Of a DNA stretch of 64,000 nucleotides, positions 16,827-24,625 are shown piece after piece. The DNA is from Opimibacter sp041746735 (GTDB taxonomy: Bacteria > Bacteroidota > Bacteroidia > Chitinophagales > Saprospiraceae): contig JBGTGP010000023.1 in the NCBI GenBank assembly GCA_041746735.1, positions 1 through 64,000 of the forward strand, read 5' to 3'. Position 1 is the first letter of the stretch, and each line of letters starts with the position of its first letter. Below the pieces are notes generated by a model. It was given only the letters and a program-made list of their open reading frames with translations. It made no database searches and was not told the DNA's origin. The position numbers were made by a program, and so were the translations under genes.

Positions 16827-17783
16827 ATGTTGACAGAATTTCCGGTGACAGGTAAGAAAGCAACCCGGGATGGGTTTGGAGACGGACTGCTTGAGGTGGG
16901 AACACAAAACAGGGACGTGGTGGCGCTTTGTGCGGATCTTGTCGGTTCACTGAAAATGAATTCTTTTATCAAAGCATATCCGGAACGCTTTGTACAGACA
17001 GGCGTAGCCGAAGCCAATATGATGGGGATTGCTGCGGGTCTGGCAACAGTAGGAAAAATCCCCTACACCGGGACATTTGCCAATTTTTCCACGGGACGTG
17101 TATATGACCAAATCCGTCAATCCATCGCTTATTCGGATAAAAATGTCAAAATATGTGCGTCTCATGCCGGTTTGACACTGGGTGAAGATGGTGCGACCCA
17201 TCAGATCCTCGAAGATATGGGCCTCATGAAAATGCTGCCAGGCATGACCGTTATCAACCCCTGTGATTACAATCAGACCAAAGCGGCAACGATCGCGATC
17301 GCTTCGCATTTCGGGCCGGTCTATCTGCGTTTTGGCCGTCCATCATGGCCCATCGTGATGCCGGAACAAATGCCTTTTGAAATCGGAAAAGGGATTCTTA
17401 TGCAAGAGGGCAAGGATGTCACCATCATCGCCACAGGTCACCTTGTTGCTTATGCGATGGAAGCCGTAAAGACGCTCTCCGACCAGGGCATATCTGCCGA
17501 ACTTATCAACATACATACCATCAAACCGCTTGACGAAGACATCATACTGGATTCCGTAGCGAAGACAAAATGTGTCGTCACTGCCGAAGAGCATCAGCGC
17601 CATGGTGGGCTTGGTGACAGTGTCGCCCAATTACTCGCCCGCAAACGCCCCACACCACAAGAATATGTTGCTGTTAATGACAGTTTTGGCGAAAGCGGTA
17701 CCCCGGAGCGATTGTTGGCAAAATATGGCTTGGGTCCGGGTAATATCGTCGATGCTGTCAATGACGTATTGAAAAGAAAATAA
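16827..17783 (+). CDS. Transketolase, C-terminal subunit
   Basis: A 318-aa protein covering the pyrimidine-binding and C-terminal domains of transketolase. Typical are VGVAEANMMGIAAGLA-like text (here TGVAEANMMGIAAGLATVG, with the catalytic Glu), GTFANFSTGRVYDQIRQSIAYS, SHAGLTLGEDGATHQILEDM and PLYLRFGR-like VYLRFGRPSWP. It completes the TPP site with the subunit encoded just upstream; both genes are in the same order and are probably co-transcribed. The ATG at 16827 is immediately before the conserved start. Confidence 0.93.
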   Translation: MLTEFPVTGKKATRDGFGDGLLEVGTQNRDVVALCADLVGSLKMNSFIKAYPERFVQTGVAEANMMGIAAGLATVGKIPYTGTFANFSTGRVYDQIRQSIAYSDKNVKICASHAGLTLGEDGATHQILEDMGLMKMLPGMTVINPCDYNQTKAATIAIASHFGPVYLRFGRPSWPIVMPEQMPFEIGKGILMQEGKDVTIIATGHLVAYAMEAVKTLSDQGISAELINIHTIKPLDEDIILDSVAKTKCVVTAEEHQRHGGLGDSVAQLLARKRPTPQEYVAVNDSFGESGTPERLLAKYGLGPGNIVDAVNDVLKRK

Positions 17784-17875
17784 GCCCTTCCAACACTTCT
17801 ACTCTCTTTAGTTTTTGCATGGGTGAGCCTCTATCCGGGATACGTTCAGCCTGACTGGAGCCCACCGTCATTTCT

Positions 17876-17883
17876 TACCTTTG
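17876..17883 (+). promoter_or_regulatory. Candidate -7 box before the Cys/Met PLP enzyme
   Basis: TACCTTTG matches TAnnTTTG and ends 4 nt before the ATG at 17888, as at 10745. The 104-bp gap otherwise shows nothing. Confidence 0.4.
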
Positions 17884-17887
17884 TATC

Positions 17888-19051
17888 ATGAGCAACCATG
17901 ACCATCAAGGATTCGGCACCCGTGCAGTGCATGCTGGAGTGACTCCTGATCCTTCTACAGGCGCCATCATGACGCCAATCTTCCAGACATCGACCTATGT
18001 GCAGACGGCACCGGGCCAGCATAAAGGGTATGAATACGCCCGCACCCAAAACCCAACCCGCGATGCGTTGCAGACGAGTCTCGCTGCACTGGAAGGCGGT
18101 AAATATGGAATCTGCTATAGCAGCGGGCTTGCTGCTATGGATGCCGTTATTAAACTGTTGCAGTCCGGTGATGAAATGCTTTGCACCCATGATCTGTATG
18201 GCGGCTCTTATCGCCAGCTTGTTCGGGTCTATGGTCCATTGGGTATTCGGAGCAGGTTTATCGATATGTCGGATCTTGGACTGCTGCGCAATTCCATTCA
18301 GCCTGAAACCAAACTTATCTGGATTGAAACCCCGACCAACCCGACCCTCCAGGTGTTGGACATCCGGGCCATTTGTGAAATAGCTGCCGGACATGGTATC
18401 CCGGTATGTGTGGATAACACATTTGCATCACCCTATCTTCAGAATCCGCTCGAGCTCGGGGCTACGATCGTACACCACTCCATCACCAAATATATAGCCG
18501 GTCATAGCGATGTCATCATGGGCGGGTTGGTCACCAGCGATGATGAACTGGCCGACCGTTTGAAATTTTTACAAAATGCCAGCGGTGCTGTGCCGGGACC
18601 TCAGGACTGCTTTTTGACGTTACGAGGTATCAAGACACTACATCTTCGCATGGATCGTGCTTGCGAAAACGCCATGCGGCTGGCCCATTTCCTCAAGAGT
18701 CATCCCCAAGTTGGTCGCGTCCTCTTTCCGGGACTGGAGGACCATCCTCAGCATCAACTGGCCCGATCTCAGATGCGGAACTTTGGTGGTATGATCTCTT
18801 TTGACCTGAAAACCGACAGCCTGGAACAAGCAAACAAGGTGCTCAGCAGTACACATCTCTTCTCTCTTGCGGAATCATTGGGTGGTGTAGAATCGCTTAT
18901 AGGACATCCGGCCTCCATGACTCATGCGTCGATCCCCAGAGAACAACGACTCGCGTCAGGACTGACGGACTCTCTCATCCGACTGAGTGTAGGAATTGAA
19001 ACCTATGAAGACCTGGAGTCAGATCTGCGAGCGGCGCTGGAGACCTTGTAG
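17888..19051 (+). CDS. Cystathionine gamma-synthase/lyase family PLP enzyme
   Basis: A 387-aa enzyme of the Cys/Met metabolism PLP family, which makes or breaks cystathionine in transsulfuration. Landmarks: GFGTRAVHAG at the start, YEYARTQNPTRDALQ (substrate and phosphate contacts), SSGLAAMDAV, DNTFASPYLQNPLELG and the PLP lysine K201 in SITKYIAGHSDVIMGG. The C-terminal region has SLGGVESLIGHPASMTHASIP. Length fits the family. Whether it works as synthase (metB) or lyase (cystathionine gamma-lyase) cannot be told by eye; no other methionine genes are adjacent. Confidence 0.92.
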   Translation: MSNHDHQGFGTRAVHAGVTPDPSTGAIMTPIFQTSTYVQTAPGQHKGYEYARTQNPTRDALQTSLAALEGGKYGICYSSGLAAMDAVIKLLQSGDEMLCTHDLYGGSYRQLVRVYGPLGIRSRFIDMSDLGLLRNSIQPETKLIWIETPTNPTLQVLDIRAICEIAAGHGIPVCVDNTFASPYLQNPLELGATIVHHSITKYIAGHSDVIMGGLVTSDDELADRLKFLQNASGAVPGPQDCFLTLRGIKTLHLRMDRACENAMRLAHFLKSHPQVGRVLFPGLEDHPQHQLARSQMRNFGGMISFDLKTDSLEQANKVLSSTHLFSLAESLGGVESLIGHPASMTHASIPREQRLASGLTDSLIRLSVGIETYEDLESDLRAALETL

Positions 19052-19129
19052 ATAAAAAAGAAAAATCAGCTTTCGTTCCGTTCCGCTGTGGTGGAGAACC
19101 CCTAACTTCGTCATGAAACTTCACCGTTT

Positions 19130-19813
19130 ATGCACCAGTCGATCAAACACTGGTCGTCCGCCGACCAGCCGCGGGAGAAACTGTTACAACAGGGTTCCCG
19201 TTCCCTCTCTGAGGCCGAATTACTTGCCATCCTGATGCGCGTGGGTACCCGCAACCGAACCGCCGTCGACATCGCTAAAGAACTCATGTCGAAATATGAT
19301 CACAGCCTGGCATCCGTGGCTAAACTGTCCGTCCATGATCTGATGAAGATCAAAGGTATCGGAGAAGCAAAGGCCGTGTCCATTGCTGCAGCGCTCGAAC
19401 TCGGACGTCGTCGTGTGACGGAAATCGTGATGCAAAAAGGACAAATCACCTCCAGCCTTGACGCGTATGAGATCCTGCATCCCCGGATGCGCGATCTGGT
19501 GCAAGAGGCATTCTGGATCATTCTGCTGGACCGGCGCTCCCAGGTCATCTCCGTCGAAGAAGTCCATGTAGGCGGGATGTCCGCCATGGTGGTCGATGCC
19601 AAAGTCGTCTTCCAGAAAGCATTGGAACGGAGAGCCAGCTCGGTCATACTGTCGCACAATCACCCTTCAGGTCTCCCCTCGCCTTCAAATGAGGACATCC
19701 GGCTGACGGAAAAACTCAAAGCCGCCGGCGGCTATATCGACATTAAGGTCCTGGATCACATCATCATCGGTGAAGGATCCTATTACAGTTTTGCAGATGA
19801 GGGAAAATTATGA
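19130..19813 (+). CDS. radC: RadC-family JAB domain protein
   Basis: A 227-aa member of the RadC family (UPF0758). The N-terminal part has a helix-hairpin-helix (KIKGIGEAKAV, about 73-83). The C-terminal JAB/JAMM metallo-domain is intact: H176 and H178 in SHNHPSG, followed by D189 in PSNEDI. Despite the name a direct role in recombination repair is doubtful in other species; the JAMM fold suggests a zinc hydrolase. It stands alone, with an ABC exporter gene 68 nt downstream on the same strand. Confidence 0.93.
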   Translation: MHQSIKHWSSADQPREKLLQQGSRSLSEAELLAILMRVGTRNRTAVDIAKELMSKYDHSLASVAKLSVHDLMKIKGIGEAKAVSIAAALELGRRRVTEIVMQKGQITSSLDAYEILHPRMRDLVQEAFWIILLDRRSQVISVEEVHVGGMSAMVVDAKVVFQKALERRASSVILSHNHPSGLPSPSNEDIRLTEKLKAAGGYIDIKVLDHIIIGEGSYYSFADEGKL

Positions 19814-19881
19814 ACGAGACAGGCAACAAATACCAAGATTAATCGATTTACTGTAGGTTAGCGTCAAATTATACCACATCC

Positions 19882-21660
19882 TTGAGCCAGGAACCCACCA
19901 AAGAAAAACAGCGTGTTGATTGGCAACTGCTGTTGCGATTGTTCAAACTGGCTCTCCCCTACAGACGACTTCTATGGTTCAGTGCCTTACTGGCTATTAT
20001 TCTGGCCCCTCTCAATACGCTGCAACCTTACCTGATCAACGTCATCGTCGATGAATATATCATCATCCCCAGACCTGATGATCTGGTGGGTATGTGTCTT
20101 TTGTTTGCCGGCGTGCTGATACTGACAGGCCTACTGCAGTACACATTCATCTTCCTGACCAATCTTCTCGGTCATACCGTCATCAAAGATCTCCGGGTAA
20201 AGGTGTTCAACAAGATCACGCACCTGCGGCTGTCCTATTTTGACAAGACGCCCATTGGAAACCTGACGACCCGGACGATCAATGATATCGAGACCATCAA
20301 AACTGTTTTCTCGGAAGGGGTCATCACGATTATTGCCGATTTACTAAGTATTGTGGTGGTCGTAGCCGTCATGTTTTATACGAGCCCACTCCTCACCCTC
20401 ATCACCTTGCTGACGATTCCGCTCATTGCGATCGCCACGCGGATATTTCAGCAAAAAGTCAAAATATCCTATCAGAAAGTCAGGGCTCAGATTGCCAGAC
20501 TCAATGCCTTTCTTCAGGAACGCATCAGTGGCATGTCAGTGGTCCAGATTTTCAACGCGGAAAAGCAGGAACGCGAGAAATTCAGAACCATCAACCGGGA
20601 ATACACCAAGGCCAATCTGGATGCAATCTTATACTATGCCATCTTTTTTCCGGTCGTGGAGATCATCGCCGCTATTGCGTTGGGGCTGATGGTATGGTGG
20701 GGTGCCCGCAATGTAGTCGGAGGTTCCGTATCCATGGGGGCCCTGATTGCGTTTCCGGTGTATGTCAATATGTTGTTCCGGCCTATGCGCTGGTTGGCGG
20801 ACAAATTTAATACGCTCCAAATGGCGATGGTGGCCGGCGAACGGGTTTTTAATATCATCGACAGTGATGAGACCATGGTCGAAAGTGTCACGCCCAGTGT
20901 CCGTGATATACCATTCAAAGGGGAAGTTGAATTTGATCATGTTTCGTTTACGTATGACGGTGAGCACGATGTATTGCATGATGTATCCTTTAGTATCCCT
21001 GCCGGAGCAACCCTGGCGATCGTGGGCAGCACCGGTTCCGGCAAATCAACGATCATCAATCTGCTCAACCGGTTTTATGATATACGGGAAGGTCAGATCC
21101 GGATCGATGGTGTAGATATACGTGAATACAAACTGGAAGATCTTCGTAATCGTTTGGCGATTGTACTTCAGGATGTGTATTTGTTTTCGGGAAGTGTATG
21201 GGATAATATTTCCCTCCGAAATCCCAATATCTCACAGGAACGTATGCTGGAAGCTTCAAAAGTCATTGGGGCGCATCCGTTTATTGAGGCATTACCGGGT
21301 GGGTATGCCTATATCATTGCTGAGCGGGGGGGAAATCTCTCGATGGGTCAGCGCCAGCTCATCTCATTTGTTCGGGCACTGGTCTATGATCCGGAAATTC
21401 TGATCCTGGATGAGGCGACATCCTCCATTGATACTGAAACAGAAAGCATCATCCAATACGCCATTGAACGTCTTATCGAAAAAAGGACATCCGTCATTAT
21501 TGCACACCGATTGTCTACCATTCGTCATGCAGATCGTATTTTAGTCCTGGATAAAGGACGTGTGGTGGAAACCGGAACCCATGAGCAACTGTTGAAAAAA
21601 GAAAACGGCGCATACAGACGACTGCATGATATGCAGTTTAATTTAGGCGCAACTGTATAA
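19882..21660 (+). CDS. ABC exporter, fused membrane and ATPase domains
   Basis: A 592-aa half-transporter of the MsbA/MDR type. Six helices span about 35-310, and the ATPase domain (about 345-585) holds Walker A GSTGSGKST (K388), the signature LSMGQ (486-490) and Walker B ILILDEATS with D510/E511, then the H-loop IIAHRLS. Such proteins export lipids or drugs as dimers. The only start fitting the conserved N terminus is TTG at 19882, since no ATG precedes the first helix. The next gene is more than 100 nt away. The substrate is unknown. Confidence 0.92.
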   Translation: MSQEPTKEKQRVDWQLLLRLFKLALPYRRLLWFSALLAIILAPLNTLQPYLINVIVDEYIIIPRPDDLVGMCLLFAGVLILTGLLQYTFIFLTNLLGHTVIKDLRVKVFNKITHLRLSYFDKTPIGNLTTRTINDIETIKTVFSEGVITIIADLLSIVVVVAVMFYTSPLLTLITLLTIPLIAIATRIFQQKVKISYQKVRAQIARLNAFLQERISGMSVVQIFNAEKQEREKFRTINREYTKANLDAILYYAIFFPVVEIIAAIALGLMVWWGARNVVGGSVSMGALIAFPVYVNMLFRPMRWLADKFNTLQMAMVAGERVFNIIDSDETMVESVTPSVRDIPFKGEVEFDHVSFTYDGEHDVLHDVSFSIPAGATLAIVGSTGSGKSTIINLLNRFYDIREGQIRIDGVDIREYKLEDLRNRLAIVLQDVYLFSGSVWDNISLRNPNISQERMLEASKVIGAHPFIEALPGGYAYIIAERGGNLSMGQRQLISFVRALVYDPEILILDEATSSIDTETESIIQYAIERLIEKRTSVIIAHRLSTIRHADRILVLDKGRVVETGTHEQLLKKENGAYRRLHDMQFNLGATV

Positions 21661-21763
21661 ATGGCATCAATCTGATATGGAAATGAGCCAAGACCGGTAG
21701 GATGACATTCATCTGATCTGTTGTATGACAATGATCTTACCCCATCAGTAAATATATGCTAAA

Positions 21764-22234
21764 ATGAAAGCACAGGGATTTAGTATTCGGGCAAACGGGA
21801 TTGCTGGGTTTGTGTTGATGGTGTTGGTGTTTGTCGCCTTGTTTTTTCTCGCAAAAGGTGTATTTACCGTGCTGTCCTGGATAGCACCGGTATTGCTGTT
21901 GGCGGCGCTACTGATCCACTACAGGACGATCACCAACTATTTGAAATTTATACTTTCACTGTTGCGGCGAAACCCGCTGGGTGGTATTATCGCCGTCGTG
22001 CTGAGTGTCATTGGATTTCCCATCCTGAGTGGTGTACTTTTTGGCAAAGCCATACTCGACCGGAAAGTGAAAAAACTCCAGCAACAGTATCAGGCGCGGG
22101 AGCAGTCCGAATATGTGGAGTTTGAGGAAATCACCCGCAAGCCGGAGCAGGACAAAAGGATTGAATTGCCTCCATTGGAATCACAGCCGCGTCAGAAAGA
22201 TAACAAGGACAATCGCTACGAAGATCTCTTTTAA
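21764..22234 (+). CDS. Membrane protein with charged C-terminal tail, unknown
   Basis: A 156-aa protein I do not recognise by function. Two to three hydrophobic segments (about 14-36, 38-52, 69-90) are followed by a strongly charged, Gln/Glu/Lys-rich cytoplasmic tail of about 60 residues that looks helical near KVKKLQQQYQAREQ. It precedes the glycosyltransferase gene by 21 nt and could share its transcript. Base composition is like its neighbours. A conserved Bacteroidota membrane protein is the best description. Confidence 0.72.
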   Translation: MKAQGFSIRANGIAGFVLMVLVFVALFFLAKGVFTVLSWIAPVLLLAALLIHYRTITNYLKFILSLLRRNPLGGIIAVVLSVIGFPILSGVLFGKAILDRKVKKLQQQYQAREQSEYVEFEEITRKPEQDKRIELPPLESQPRQKDNKDNRYEDLF

Positions 22235-22255
22235 TACCCATTGGCCATACCGGGG

Positions 22256-23386
22256 ATGTTGATACTTGCACTTGCATTGGGATGGGCCGGGATGTATATA
22301 GGCCTCCAGTCCTTTTACTACTATCATTGGGTACGCACCTCCTCGATTTCGCACCAAACCAGTCATCAACCTTCCAGGGGGGCAAGTATCGTGATGGTGG
22401 TACACAATGAAGCGGAATCCATCGCTGCTACCTTAACGGGATTGCTCCACCAGCAGTATCCAACCTCTTTGTTTGAGATCATCCTTGTCGATGATCACTC
22501 GGATGATCAAACCGCGGCTATAGTGCAAACGCCAATATTTGATCGTGTACGGTATTTTTCCCTGAGTGATCATCCTGCGTTTATTCATCCGCCAGCGTAT
22601 AAGAAATCGGGTATCAACCTTGGAGTAACGAAGGCCCTGTTTGACACTATCATCGTCACGGATGCAGATTGTACACATCACCCTGTATGGCTGGCCAGCG
22701 TGATGCAGCAATTCGACAATACCGGAGTTGTCTTTCAGGCCTCACCCGTGATTCTATCTCCAAGCACCTCCATGATAGGTAAGATGCAGGAAGTGGAACA
22801 GTTGATATTGATGCTCGTTACGGGTGCGGGGATTCGTTCCGGACTGCATGATCTGGCCAATGGTGCCAATATGGCTTTTGATAAAAAAGCATTCGAACGG
22901 GTAGGCGGATATGAAGGAAACCTGGAATATGCCTCCGGCGATGATCTGTTTCTAATTGAAAAAATGCGAGCCGCATATCCGGACCGTATAGACTTTTTTG
23001 GATCACTACAGGGCGTAGTGTATACAGGTGCAAAAAAGAATTGGCGTGACCTTCTTCGTCAACGTCTCCGATGGGCTGGTAAAAACAAAGGATTACAGCG
23101 GAAGACGATCCTCAATATCTGGAGAGGTATTGGCTTGTATCATGTCATCATGTTGGGATTGCTCTTGAGCGCGATCTGCTCCCTGATCACCTGGTGGCCT
23201 CTGATGATCATGTTGATCGCCAAGTGGATAGCCGACTATCTGCTGATTCGCTCTGCCGCTTCATTTTTCGGCAGATCCTCTCTGCTTCGCTTTTTTATTC
23301 CACTGCAGGTGATGTACACAGGATATATTCTGCTGCTGGGATGGTCGTTGACGACGGGAAGGCAGGCGGATTGGCAGCGCAAATAA
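22256..23386 (+). CDS. Membrane glycosyltransferase, family 2
   Basis: A 376-aa GT-A glycosyltransferase. An N-terminal membrane helix is followed by the GT2 domain: SIVMVVHNEA, the nucleotide-binding ILVDDHSDDQT, the metal motif TDADCTH, the acceptor-site GDDLF and a QRLRWAGK motif (Q/RxxRW class). Two or three C-terminal helices follow. The layout resembles the processive type that builds or adds sugars to membrane-bound glycans or lipids; the product is unknown. I prefer ATG 22256 at the start of the first helix; a TTG at 22241 is in frame. Confidence 0.87.
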   Translation: MLILALALGWAGMYIGLQSFYYYHWVRTSSISHQTSHQPSRGASIVMVVHNEAESIAATLTGLLHQQYPTSLFEIILVDDHSDDQTAAIVQTPIFDRVRYFSLSDHPAFIHPPAYKKSGINLGVTKALFDTIIVTDADCTHHPVWLASVMQQFDNTGVVFQASPVILSPSTSMIGKMQEVEQLILMLVTGAGIRSGLHDLANGANMAFDKKAFERVGGYEGNLEYASGDDLFLIEKMRAAYPDRIDFFGSLQGVVYTGAKKNWRDLLRQRLRWAGKNKGLQRKTILNIWRGIGLYHVIMLGLLLSAICSLITWWPLMIMLIAKWIADYLLIRSAASFFGRSSLLRFFIPLQVMYTGYILLLGWSLTTGRQADWQRK

Positions 23387-23456
23387 ACTGCACAATAGGC
23401 CATTTGGATGAAGCTCATTCACACTGATATCCCACACGAGCCTGATTCTGGTTTAT

Positions 23457-23464
23457 TACCTTTG
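23457..23464 (+). promoter_or_regulatory. Candidate -7 box before the PfkB kinase gene
   Basis: TACCTTTG matches TAnnTTTG exactly, 22 nt before the ATG at 23487. No obvious -33 TTTG at the usual distance. Confidence 0.45.
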
Positions 23465-23486
23465 CCCCCTTTACAAATAGCGTGAT

Positions 23487-24410
23487 ATGAGTTTATTGGT
23501 GATCGGTACTGTGGCCTTTGATGATATTGAAACCCCCTTTGGCCGTGCCGAAAAAATCGTCGGCGGAGCCGGGACCTATATCGCATGGTCAGCCTCCTAT
23601 TTTATCCGGGACATTCGGATGGTCTCGATCATTGGGGATGATTTTCCGACATCGGAATTAAATGAATTGAGGGCCCGGGGCGTAGATACGGCAGGGATTC
23701 AGCAGATCGAGGGTGGTAAATCCTTTTTCTGGGCCGGCCGATATCATCACAATCTCAATGCACGGGATACCTTAATCACGGACCTGAATGTCCTGGCTGA
23801 TTTTGACCCAGTCTTACCAGAACACTACCGTGATAGTGAATATGTCATGTTGGGCAATCTCACCCCAGGTGTACAGATGCGGGTAATCGATCAAATGGCC
23901 CGGAGACCTAAAGTGCTGGCCCTGGATACGATGAACTACTGGATGGACAGTGCCATGACGGAACTGTTAAAAGTCCTGATGCATATCGATCTGCTGATTA
24001 TCAACGATGAAGAAGCCCGTCAACTTTCCGGTCAGTATTCCCTACTCAAAGCCAGTGAGATCATTCGGGAGATGGGGCCCCGGTATCTGGTGATTAAGAA
24101 AGGGGAACATGGTGCGCTATTGTTTGGAGAAGGTCAGGTCTTTTTTGCCCCTGCCCTGCCGTTGACAGAAGTCCAGGACCCAACCGGTGCGGGAGATACG
24201 TTTGCCGGAGGATTGATGGGCTTTCTGGCGAGCCGGGATATGATCAATTTTGAAGTTTTAAAGCAGGCTATAGTGTGTGGCTCGGCCATGGCCTCCTTCT
24301 GTGTTGAAAAATTTGGTACAGCAGGGTTGAAAGGATTGAGCCCAGTCGTGTTGCAGGACAGGTTAGACAAGTTTACCCAACTGGTCCATTTCGAATCTCC
24401 CGTGTTGTAG
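23487..24410 (+). CDS. PfkB-family sugar/nucleoside kinase
   Basis: A 307-aa kinase of the PfkB (ribokinase) family. The C-terminal signature DPTGAGDTFAGG carries the catalytic Asp and anion hole; the N-terminal IVGGAGTYIAWSAS contributes the substrate lid and GG motif. The family phosphorylates sugars, nucleosides or similar alcohols with ATP. Nothing here fixes the substrate; related Bacteroidota proteins are often labelled ribokinase or adenosine-kinase-like. A bidirectional terminator lies downstream. Confidence 0.88.
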   Translation: MSLLVIGTVAFDDIETPFGRAEKIVGGAGTYIAWSASYFIRDIRMVSIIGDDFPTSELNELRARGVDTAGIQQIEGGKSFFWAGRYHHNLNARDTLITDLNVLADFDPVLPEHYRDSEYVMLGNLTPGVQMRVIDQMARRPKVLALDTMNYWMDSAMTELLKVLMHIDLLIINDEEARQLSGQYSLLKASEIIREMGPRYLVIKKGEHGALLFGEGQVFFAPALPLTEVQDPTGAGDTFAGGLMGFLASRDMINFEVLKQAIVCGSAMASFCVEKFGTAGLKGLSPVVLQDRLDKFTQLVHFESPVL

Positions 24411-24425
24411 AAATTTGGAGTCCCG

Positions 24426-24545
24426 TCAGAAGGTCAGATTAAAATTTTTATAATACACCCAGATCAGGAGTATGGCAAAGAGCAGGAAGAAGATGATAAA
24501 TTTGAGAAAACAGCTCCCTTTACGACCGTAGTTTTGGCTTTCCAT
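24426..24545 (-). CDS. 39-aa single-helix membrane peptide
   Basis: A short open frame translates to a 39-residue peptide: a basic, polar start (MESQNYGRKGSC), one hydrophobic helix (FLKFIIFFLLFAILLIWVYY) and a short KNFNLTF end. Charge distribution predicts an N-in membrane anchor. It lies alone between the PfkB gene and the bidirectional terminator of the prolyl oligopeptidase gene, so it would need its own promoter, and I do not see a good one. The coding shape (start, helix, stop) is better than chance, but conservation is untested. Confidence 0.5.
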   Translation of the reverse strand: MESQNYGRKGSCFLKFIIFFLLFAILLIWVYYKNFNLTF

Positions 24546-24589
24546 CGCGAATTTTATATAAGTCGCGGCTAAGATATGGAATTGAAATA

Positions 24590-24625
24590 AAAGAAGAAGG
24601 GCCCGATATCCCGGGCCCTTTTTTT
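24590..24625. terminator. Bidirectional intrinsic terminator
   Basis: AAGGGCCCG (24597-24605) pairs with CGGGCCCTT (24612-24620). The plus strand continues into T7, and the minus strand into TTCTTCTTTT. It can end both the PfkB transcript and that of the prolyl oligopeptidase, whose stop codon overlaps its edge. Confidence 0.85.

Noticed and set aside
17784..17887. SAM-type riboswitch before the Cys/Met enzyme
   Set aside because: The gap is only 104 bp and lacks the conserved multi-helix core; a -7 box lies at the ATG instead.
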